From Streblospio benedicti (Eukaryota; Annelida; Polychaeta; Spionida; Spionidae), in assembly GCA_019095985.1 (NCBI GenBank), contig CM032669.1, positions 28,417,349 through 28,481,348 of the forward strand: a stretch of DNA of 64,000 nucleotides, given 5' to 3'. Position 1 is the first letter of the stretch; each line of letters starts with the position of its first letter. The translations under genes were made by a program, and so were the position numbers. The notes beneath the pieces were generated by a model. That model ran no database searches. It was not told where the DNA came from and saw only the letters and a list, made by a program, of their open reading frames with translations. Positions 50,201-62,200 of this stretch are shown piece after piece.

Positions 50201-53200
50201 ACAGTAACAAAATGTTGAAATGAAAGCAAAGAAGAAAAAATATGCACTTTCTAAAATAGTGTGATTATGACATAATAAGCTGTCAACGCTTTTCAAAAGC
50301 TATTTATTTCATTTTCAGAGTACAGTATAAACCCTTTATCTGGAAAAGTAAAATGCTCGAGATAGCGAATGCTCAGGATACCTGTACATTGTATATATAT
50401 TCATTATGAAATTGAATGGAAAATTTGAGATTAGCAATATTGAGATAACAAGGTTCTACAGTACATGTATGTGAAATTTATTTAACATTCAGTTATCATT
50501 CAAAGCGCCATACATATATATACAGGCAAAAGCCGAAAAAATGAATGAGAAAGTGTGACATTTGGTGGCATATAATGTTTGACAGACTTCTATTATCTAT
50601 ATATACCTTAGTCATTAGCATGTTTCAAAATATCCGAGATTGACAATTCATGATAACCACCTAATTTTTGTTAATAAATAGCTGAAGGGAAATAAAACTA
50701 ACCGTGAGGTAACATAAAATTTGAGATATAAGCAATATTGAAAAAACAAAGTCCTGCTGCATATACATCTCTAAAGACCTGGTCCTACTCACCCTGGAGG
50801 GCTGACTGTGGGTGTGATAGGCCCCGACCTCGCCTGCAGGCCTCCGCTACCGCCGTCCCCACCCCCACCCAGACGCTCATGCTTGTAGATGGAAAACGCC
50901 GAGTGCCTGAAACACAACACATGATTGATGAGCAACAGTGCTATCATTGATCACTCCAGTCTACTGTGGGGCCATTTCTCAATGCCAGATCAAAAGCTCT
51001 GCACTTCTACATTAAAAGCTTTCTATTGCTTTATATGGCTAGGTAAGGGATATATAAACAGTTTTTCATGCTGGACAAAATTGGAACATTGTTCTACTTA
51101 GGTGAAGGAGGGATTGGGGTCAAGTTTCTGAGACATCCCACGAGGATTTTTACACCGGGTGTCACTGCCGCCGTCTTCAATGTATGTGGTAGTACCCACA
51201 CACCACATTCATTATGATTTAGATATATCTTCAATTATTGGCAATATTTTTACATTCTGTACTGTAAGTAGTGTATTTGGTATGTCATGTATTACTATCT
51301 GTTATTTTTGTAAAATATGAAAGGATATTAGTACTAATTATTACTAAAAGTTAATGTGGATCACATTTGAAAACTATTGATTGAGGAATTTGGGACTTGA
51401 AGTCCCAAATTCCTCAAAAGGTCACATCTAGACCATGCATATATAGTCGATATTACTATCGATCGCTCCAACACTTATCAAATTGAACTAGAATTAAAAT
51501 GAATTCAATTAAACTAAAACTGATTAAAATTGCCTACCCCAGCAACTTGGACACTCGCTTACTAATAAACCTTTGGATGTAATAGGTGTGATAGCAATTA
51601 AAATTAAATTAGACTGGTGAGAAATTACCATACAAAAAATTGTAATTAACAAATTGTTTGGATTTGTCAGTTTTTCCTACGGAACATGTTTTGATATTAT
51701 ATACAATATTCGACCTCAGGTGAAAAGAGCCACAATTCTTCACATGTAAAATGCGGGGCTGCCAACTCACTTTTGTCAAATTCTTTATTCTCGATGTCCC
51801 AAATCAGTATTTGGGGGCTCCAAATCAGTATTCAACAGTGTTCAATCTAGGCTGCGCCATTGCGCCATTGTGCCTTTGGCAGCTAAAAATACCAAATGGC
51901 GTAATCACGATCGTACCATGGTCCCGTCGGGCGCACAATGAATATTTTGCCAAATTTTTGTAATATTTTTATAGCATCTCATTCGCCAAAGAAAACTAGT
52001 TTCCCATCACGTCTGCGTTAGGTTCATGGGCGGTGCCATATTTGTTAACATTCAGAGCCTCACCACTGCCAAACCACTGAAAAAGTTTTAACTGGGATGA
52101 TAGAATACACCTAGATCTAATTATATTTTCGCTCACTTTACGGCACATTAATGGGTATATCAAGTTATAGACTTGATGCTACTCATTGTCAATAGCACTC
52201 ACATATATCATACATACTTCAGGTATCACTAAAAAAAATACGCTGATACAGTAGTGGTCAAAAGAATTTTCGATATTCTATCTGATACTTTCAAAAGTAA
52301 TTCGTACTAATTCGTACATCTAATGTCGTGTACTATAAAGCAAGACACATATTCATTATGGCTCGTGATAAATAGCAACATTATTATTTAGTGAGCATGC
52401 CCCATTCGTGTAAAACATTTCGCCTCTGCGATATGCTGTCAAAAACAAATGTGCCACTTACAAAATTGCATGAGGAAGGACGTAAGTAAATTCATTCGGT
52501 AAAAAAATCATTCATTTATCCTCATAAACACTGAAAAATGTACACTATAGTGTACTGATCCGTACTCCCGTATTCAGACCTTCAAATCTGTACAAATATG
52601 GCTACATCCATACTACTTGGCATGCCTGAAAATGTGAATCTAACTAGGAAATTGACACTTACAAGCTGCTATTGTTGACCCAGGCAATGAAGCCATGAAG
52701 ATCAATACAAAACTAACAAGATGAACTTTCTCACCACATTGAATATTAATATACAAAACATTACATAGTCATACTGACAACAACTGACACAATTGACAAA
52801 TCCAAATCACATTATTATTTCCATGCTAGACGTTTGAAATGATACGTCAAGCGCCCTGTGTTTTACACTTGTGCTTACTTGATATCTAATGTGCAGTGCC
52901 TCCATTAATATCATCATAATCAAATTACACAATTTAATGAAGGTTGAAAAAGAGGCCGATTTCGCCGTCTTACCTGGCTGGGTTTGGCAGTTTGAGCGCC
53001 GTTGTGTCCGAAACGTTCCTGCGGTGAGCGTGGATTGGTCGTCGTGACGACGGTGGAGACACGGAGATGAGCTTCTCCGTCGCCGGCTGTAGACACAATG
53101 CTTAAGTACTTATCACTAACTTCTCTGATTTCGAAGTATTCCTAATTTTTGATTCATCTTAACTGTCAATACATACAGTCATAGAACACCTAAATACTTA

Positions 53201-56200
53201 AAATTAAAAGTTAAGTTTGAAGTATTTTGATATGTTATGTAAAATCTTACCCTGATAATGTCACTTTTATAAAAGTGATGAAAATATTTGAAGTGAATTA
53301 GTAAGAAATTAGAATTTCAAAAACAAGTTACTTTTTTATTAGACAGTTTAGATAAACCAAAAATGACTGAATAGAACTACTTAACTTCTTATCTTAGACA
53401 CTGAGTCTTCATTTGCTGTATAACATATTGATGCTACATTGTGCAACTACAAACTTGCAAGCATGAGAAGAGTTTTTATCATTCTTTTTCATGTAATTTC
53501 ATTGGTTATCATGATGCAGAACTATCCGATAACCAGAAGAGGGTTTATCACCCCTCTTCAAAGAGGGGTGATACCATGGTTATCATGCTTGTACTCAGCC
53601 CAACTACTTTTTCACATTTTTTAAAACAGTGCTGTAATTGTTTAGAAAAGAAAAATAAATACAAAACCAGGTTCGTTGTGCAACATGAATTATTTATCAG
53701 GATTCGTTCTTGTGGCGCATCAGGCTCGCCCTTCGGGCTCGCTGTGATACGCCCAAAGAATTCACCTGATAAAATAATTCATATTACAAACTCACCCGGT
53801 TTTGTCTATTAACTATGTCATTTCTGCTTGTCTGTGCTTACATGTATGTCAAATCTACAACTAAATTTCACTAGCTGCAGTGAATCTACAAGGAGATTAA
53901 TTACAAATTGTAAAAAACAAATGCATTATTCAATTTTTAAAAAAAGGAGAGACTTACATCGCATTTTAGCTACTCAAAATTGCACAATTCTTTTATAATA
54001 CATATGCATTTAAAAAATATGCTAAACCAAAGAGAAGACAAAAACAACTCTTTGATCATTAAAATGTTGGTGTACATGTAATATTTTCTTACGCCATTGT
54101 GAGCTACTAGAATCTTACGATATCCCTCACTCCTAAAAAATGATTTTTTACAAATGTCTACATAACAGTCCATTGAGAGCTCTACCCAACATCAAAAGTC
54201 AATAGATCATCGAGTGCAATCTCTTCATAGAACATAAACACATGTACATTATAAGCACATGTTACACTGCAGCTTACATACCATCTCCTAATTAAACTTC
54301 ATTAAATACTCATCCATCTATAATCTCAATGAAAGTTTAAAAAAAGCAAAACATAAACATCATCAAATATGTGATCATTGCTATTCAATCAATACCCGAT
54401 ATTTGTGTTTTCAGCTTCTTGTAATAATCGATAGTCAAGTCAACCTCTGATTGCGAGCACTACTTACATCTTTTGACGTTGGGAATGGTTTCTTGAAGAC
54501 GTTTTCCGCAGAACCCCCACCGACCGACTGGTCGGAAGTCGCGTGCCGCACTGCTTCCCCCTGTTCTCGAAACGGGTCCGGATATTGAGAGGACGGGAAG
54601 AAGGTCTCCAGACTGCTCGACTGGTGCGCCTGCTGACTGCTCAGAGGCGCCTGCTGATGCTATAAACATACACAATATGAGTGACCAACAGCTTAGTACA
54701 TGTAAGGTATTTAAGGTATGGTAAGTTCAAAGTACAAATGCTGCCTAAACCTACTTTCACATTAACCCTCTCGAAGCCAGACGTAAATTCACTAAGATAC
54801 CCCCTCAGTGCCAGACACGCATTTTGCGTGACGTGTTATTCACAGTGGGGGGCTTCAATTGTCATAGTTGAAATATGATCCTTTGTAGCTCTTACGTTTT
54901 TCATCAGAACATTTTCACATTTACAGTACACATTCAGGAGACGGTCTAGTTTCTTATTTTTACCATTGTAAATAAAGATACATACAGCATCAAGTTCAAT
55001 TTTGACTATTTCAAGAGATCTCAGATTCATTTGACAGATAGCGGACCAATTTTGAATGCGGTAAAATCGGTAGTTATTTTAATTGCAGCTACGTTTTATC
55101 CAGGATACACACGAAAAACAACATAAACCATCCATATTTCATAATAATATATTTTTACTTACAATATTATAGACCAAAAACGTGTTCAAACTTACATTTC
55201 TTATCGTTGTGGACTTTTGACAGGCATCACTCTATAACCCGACAAACACATCATCCGTTTTGATAGAAATACTAGATATCCGACTTCCACATTTATTGGG
55301 TAGTTTGCCAAACGTATTATTTGTGATCCGGTATCCAAGATACAATAAGATGAGGCATGGATGACGAATATGATAATTCTTCTTCAAAAATTTCAATTTC
55401 GTCATAACATGTCTGATCTTACTGATTTCAAGCGATTTCCGGGAAATCAGCCTTGCGCAGCGCGCGGCGCCTCAATAGATATGTAAGAGCGCTCTTGATA
55501 AAGGCTTATTGCAGTGTCAACGTGATTTTGCCGGCCATCGAACCTTAGAATACAGCTATCAAGGCTCAAAATTACTTGTTGTGATACGAGTTTGAGAGTC
55601 TAGTTTCAGATTTATTTTCGATGTCTATTTAAAGCTGGTTTTTACAAGGTTTCCATTGATGTACGACAAGCCATGGTTTTGTTTACGCAAATAAGAGTAT
55701 TTCATGGCTCAAATTTGAAGCAGATAATGCGTGTTCTGTGGGTAAATATTCGTTGTCACAAATAGAATTAAAATATTAACACTATGCTGCTTATTTCCTT
55801 CTAGAAATACATCGAAATGTCAAGGTAAAGTTGTTGTTGTGGACACACCAGAATTTGAGACTAGAACCCCGAGTGTTTATATACGAATATGGCAGTCAAA
55901 CTCGAACTGTTTTTTGTGTGAGTCTGTCGACTTTAGTCGACTGTTGGCATATAGAAAGCATTTATGTATGTCGACTTTTGTCGACAAATGGTGTCCAAGG
56001 GGTTAAGTGATGCAATGAGGCGATGTAGCGACGGACGATTTTGACATGATTTGCGCTTATGATTTTTCATATGATAGACAGAAAAAAAGAGGTCATGAAC
56101 TGAATTTTAAAACAACCACAAGTGATGGACGATTTTCCCACTCCAATGCAAATATGTTTTAAACAATCTCTTATCACCCTGTTGCTACATTGCTAGCAAT

Positions 56201-59200
56201 ATCAATTCCATATTAACACTAAGTGGCTTAGTATTTATTGAGCGCTATGAAATTAGTATAGATCTACAGCTACAATGTATTGTGACAAGAACGGCTTTAA
56301 TAAACAGGTTATTCAACAGGTTATTACCTGTTGTGAAACATCCTGCTGTTGCTGTGCAAATTGTTGCTGTGCAAACTGCTGTTGTGCAAACTGTTGTTGT
56401 GCAAGTTGCTGCTGTGCTAACTGCTGCTGTGTTAAATGTTGCTGTGCTAACAACTGTTGTTGATACAATCTCTGTTGCTGAAAATGTTCACCCATCATTA
56501 GTTTTCAGGATGCATAGACAATGATGGTGTAAATAAACTTACTATGCATCTCCATATTTCTTCATAAAACAACAAATTGATAGTTTATGAGAAGGTGGGC
56601 CAAATAACCATCTGTCTACTAGTCTGAGACTAGTATTAAACAAACAAGAACGACAAGAATTATAACTTGCGCGTCCTACAGACAACCATCTTGTCACTAA
56701 ACGAAGTGTTTATGTGGTGCATGGAGGACGAATAACATTTTGGGAGGACTAGTAACTTTTTTGCCACATTTTTCCTACAGACGAGTAAACTATCAGTTAA
56801 ATGGGGCACTGCATTGCTACTATACATTGTACGTATCAATGATATTCTGACTCCTAACCTGCAGTTGCTGGTATTGCTGCTGCTGCTGGTACGTCCATTG
56901 CACTTGCTGATTTTGTAGCTGTTGTTGTTGCAACTGCCGCTGTTGCTGCAATTGGTGCTGCAACAGAAAGAAAAGATTTTCAACCAACTATAACAAAAAA
57001 ACTTTATGACATGTTTCTTGTTGCTGAATCAAGTAGATATTATTGTCAGACATGCCACCTCTCTCAGTGAAATTTCAGTATCGCGCGGCCAAAATTTCAG
57101 TATCGCGGGGCCAAAATTTTGTTTTATATATGTTCAGTATTATATCAAGTCTTTGAATAAATATTATAAAAAGACAAGTAATTTTATTTATACTAGTAAT
57201 TGCAGTCAAAAGAACACATTTATTCATTTATATTCATTGTAATTATATATTTCGTCAGCATATAGTGTACATTTTGTAATGTTTTTCTTTGTTTTCTGTG
57301 GTTGACCGGGATGGCTGAAGGGGAATTGGGAAACCATCTTTTTGAAAAAAATATTCCTATTTCATGTATATTTTTCAAGTAATATTCTATTTTGTAATTA
57401 TTTTTTGATTGTTGAAATTTCTATTTTCCTATTTTCTAAACTCTTTTGTTCACTTGACGCCCTGGAAATGTAAATATTTGTCGATGTAAATTAGTCGCAA
57501 AAAATGGATTTCTGATGAGCAAAAAAACGTTCTTCCAAATGATAGTAAAATTATATCAATATCCTGATTATTTGCCACACAATTTACATCTGTATGCAAA
57601 GTTTATTCGCTTTAGTTTGACATACAGATTTATCACATGAGTATAGGGAGTCTTTCTGCATGAAAAGTTGGTTGATAGAGGGCGATTTTCCCGTGAAAAA
57701 GTCGGAGTAGACTCCGATCTGGTATAATATCTGGTAAGATCCGATGATTTACGTAAGAGAAATAATATATGATTTCCTTGCAAAGATTATGAAATGTCTC
57801 ACGCCATGCAGAGTTGCCAACCTCAAAATTTGAAATTTCTGAATTTCGAAGCCAAAATTTCTGAATTTGGGTCAAAATTTCTGAATATTACGTTTAATAT
57901 GGATTTTTAACTTATATTCAAAATAAGACTATTTAGTAACACTGTTATGAGTTTAGAAGTTAGAAGGTGATGAAATGAATCTTGTTAGACATTTGAAAAA
58001 AAAACAGATCTACTTTAAGTCTTTCAAATACCAAAATTTGCTGCAAATTCCACACTGAATTTCAGAAAAAAGCATTACATTTAAAAAAATATATATTGGA
58101 GGATAATCCCCCAAAACCTCTGCCGCAAGATGGGGGTATCGCCCCTCTCGCACTCTCCCCCCCGAGTCTATTGACACCCAAAATGATAGTCAGCCATGTA
58201 GAGTTGGAAGAGCAAATGCGATATGCAAATGCATATTACCTTAGAAAGTCAGGCGTGCACAACAATAATGCATCTAATGTCTTGTATGCATGACGAATCT
58301 TCACCATATTCATGCGTTATTTTGATTTCTCATGCTCCACGATGACAATGTCGTATCCACCACTATGTTTGATACTACAATCAAACGATATCGCGATTAT
58401 CGGGATTGACGCACAATCTTTTTCAATGCAGTTAGATCATTGTATTTTATTGAATACTTCTCCATGTATTGTTTCATCATTACATTAATGGTGAACGCAT
58501 AGATTCATTAATTTTCAATAATTCTTCTCAGTTTCACTTTCATATATACCGTTGATAGGTCTTGTCGAGCATGTGCATTTCACGACAACAATCAGAATCT
58601 GTTAGTCTCAATCATCGAGACTGATACCGCATAAATGACAGCACAGGTAACATTGGGTTTCGTGATCGAGACTAAATCCATTTACGACACGTCATTTAAA
58701 TCGAGTGCATTTTTGCGCGCCGGTAAAAGTGTGTTTACACAATGCGTAGTTCAATCGAGTACATTCCATCATGGCAGCGCCCATGTGCGGAAAAAAACAT
58801 CTGTATAATAAGAAAAAATACAAGTTCTTAAAATATTTGGTCATTTCCCCTGAATTTCGGAATTTACCGATTCCGATCATTTTCCGATCTGAATGATCGG
58901 AATTTGCTTCATATTTCGGAATGATTCCGAAATTTCGGAATACTTGGCAACTCTACGCCATGTTACCTTCCTGCATAAATTAAAAGAGAAGGTGCCTGCT
59001 GTGATTCCCAGAAATAGCCTTGCGCACTGCACAGCGCAGCATGGGGTTTAATAACAGCTATGCAAGCAGAATTAATCTTTTCACTTCAGATATGGACTCC
59101 TACACTTGTTTTACAATAGGTGACTTAATATTCAATTCGCAAGAGAATTAACTAAGTTACTAACTACCTTATATTGGCATCTCCGTCAGAATTTCCCGGT

Positions 59201-62200
59201 GGTTGGAAATAAAATGCATATGTAAACATTTTCACACATCTCCGACTTTCAACTAATATTTGACAAACTTATAATTGTTGGATTTATTTCTTGGTGTCAA
59301 ATCAATCGCATATTATTCTTTTATCAGTCACAATTGGTTTGAAAGGTGATTATATCGATACAACTGCATATTTGTTGATTTCCTGGGCTTACCCGTTTTT
59401 GTCATTCAGTGCGCTATTAGTAAAATACCCGTCCATAACGCAAACTTATCACCATTTTTATCTGATCTGGTGATGTCACTTCTATTTACGAAATGGCTTA
59501 TCGGCATGTTGAAATTCCCAATATTTTGGCCTCTGGAATAATCCTTGTACAACCCGAGCTTCAGTAAAAACAGCAAAGATCGAAGACGTTTTTCTTGCTC
59601 AAAATAATTTTCCGACCCCTGGCACACAGGATCATCACACGTTATTCGTTTTTGGCAACGATAGGGTTAAAAATTTCGGTTATTTCCACTGAATTTCGGA
59701 ATAAACATGATTCTGTCGGAAGGTTCGGAATCACAGTCAAATTTCGGAAGAATTCTGAAATTTCGGAATAGTTGACAGGTCTGTATTGTCTTAAAAATCT
59801 TTAAAAATCATGTAGCTGCTAATGTTATTGAAATTATTTCCATTATTATATAGTGGATCAAGATTTTGTCCAGTTCACAAATTGTAGACATTGTTGTCAA
59901 GTTCTGAAAAGTTAACGTTGGATAAACCAATGCAGAGATATTGGTGTGCCGCGAACAAGGAAGCATGGTCGAGTCCTTAAAACTTGGGAAAAAACAGTAA
60001 AAAAGGCTTGCTAGAGGGGAACATGACAATGATCTATACAATAATCAAGATTGTATCACCTACATCCGACCCATACACCATTACATCATTCGTCAGACCC
60101 CTACTTCGGGAAACAGAAGCCTCACATAGGATTTGATTGATTCTGCATTACCTGTGTTGGTTTCTGTGGCGGTTGGATCTGGTAAGCGGCAGCGTTAGTA
60201 GTCACAGGCGGCTGGGGCGCAGCAGCAGCAGGCGCCTCTACAAGCAAAACAAGTACATGTACATTGTTTCAAGGCATTTGTTTGTAAAAATGCTTGTTCA
60301 GCTGTTTGTATTATGAAACTACAGGATAATAGTCAGTAGCCAGTTTTCAATCACTGATGAAGTGTTGGGGCCAAAGTGCACGCCGTGTGCAAAAGGTCAA
60401 CACGCCTTGTGTCGATGAAAATTCGAGCACGCCGTGGGCTCTATAAGAAGGGTGTCGTACCCTGTAAACAAGATCTCCGTGATCTAAAGGTAGTTACGTG
60501 TATAAACACGAAACAAGGGTCTTAATCAATAGGAATAGAAAGGCAGTGGTCTTGTCCTTTTACACGTGTTGCTCTAATTTCAGACAGGACCGGCGGTTCC
60601 ACGGAGGGCGTAATCAAGGTGATCGTACCTTCAGGAAGGATTTTCGGAAGCACCAGAACAACAGGAGGCAAGAAAATTTACAAAGAATACAAAATACGTA
60701 CCACAATACTTTTTATTTGACGATCTTAAGATAAATGAATTTCTAAGATCAACAAGGTTGGACAGAAATTTAGCATAATGTTGCCAAGTCTTTTATCCAA
60801 TTTTCTCCCTTACCCGGTGCATTGTTGACAGCTCCACCTGTTGGCCGTTTCCTCGGCACAATAGACGTTGGTATGGGCACGCTGCTCGGGACCTGAGCTG
60901 CACCCACAGCTTGACTCTTGGGCCTCTCTCGTGGAGCAACCGAGGTTTGCACTTCCCCGGGGGCATGTGAAGTACGACTACCGAAAGATTTGATCAAAAT
61001 TCGTTAATATTTTGTTTAATGCATTCATTTGCAATCTGTAAATAAACAAGTGCAAATAGCAGTTTTTCAAACATTCTTTATATCGTCAACGTGTGTGGTA
61101 TATTCAGGAAAATCATTTTCAAGACGTTTTTATCCTCATTGATTTGAAGATGACCACGCATTCAGCTATGAACAAACTATGTGCTGCAGTTAAATCTGAA
61201 TATAGTAATGATAATAAACTAGAATGGCAACAACAAAAAAACTGCACAAAATAGCAAACGACTTAACGAAGAAGCAAAAAATTAGTAAATTACCGTTTGA
61301 AGAGCCCACGGATATTAGAAATAAACTTTTTATTTCTAGATTTTTTTCTAGAATAAAATTGACATGATTAGATCACCTTTCAGTAATAATTCAATTAATA
61401 CCAGCCAAGGACTACAACAAACATCAATTGAGGAAATGGGAAGATTTAAATTTGTAGATGTAAATTCGCTGAAGAAAATTATTATGTCTGAAAATTAAAA
61501 GTTGTGTGCTTGACCCCATCCCAACCAGCCTTTCAAAACACCACATTGAAACCCTCCTCATGACATTACTTATTAACATTGTGAATTTATCCTTGTTTTC
61601 TGGCATTTTCCCATCAACACTGAAAAAGGCAAGTCACTCCTCTACTGAAAGACGTCATAGGATAATGTACACTATAAAAACTACAGGCCAGTTTCAAATT
61701 TGCCATAGCTTAGAAAATTGATTGAAAAAGTTATGATCAAGCAGATAACCAACAATAAATATGACAACAATCTGCTTCAGCTATTAAAAGTGCTTATTGA
61801 GAACATTATAGCACAGAGACAACATTACTGAAAATAATGAACGATCTTCTCCTTCCTGTAGATAACAATTGATGTGTCATGCTTGTTCTTCTTGACCTAA
61901 GTGCTGCTTTTGACACCATTGAGTATGAAATTCTTCTGAGTAGATTGGAAAATGCATTCAATTTAACTGGCACAGCACTGGCCTAGATGCAATCATATCT
62001 CAGAAACAGAACTACGCCTGTGACTGTAAATAGGGTGAACTCAGAAGAAAGACCACTCCATGTGGGCTTGCTCCAAGGTCAGTGGGCCCAGTTGAGTATG
62101 TCACCTATTGCTCTCCAGTCTTTGACATAGCAGAGACATGGCGTCAATATCCATATGTATGCTGATGACACACAATTTTACATTCACTTCTTGACACACA

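Noticed and set aside
53441-53812. 123-codon open frame
   Set aside because: It spans two fold-back sequences and has no recognisable domain or splice context.
56275-56524. Cys-rich and Val/Ala-rich open frames on the + strand
   Set aside because: They are antisense readings of the Gln-rich kinase exon 56328-56477; the repeated CCCANCC pattern simply mirrors the 15-bp repeat.
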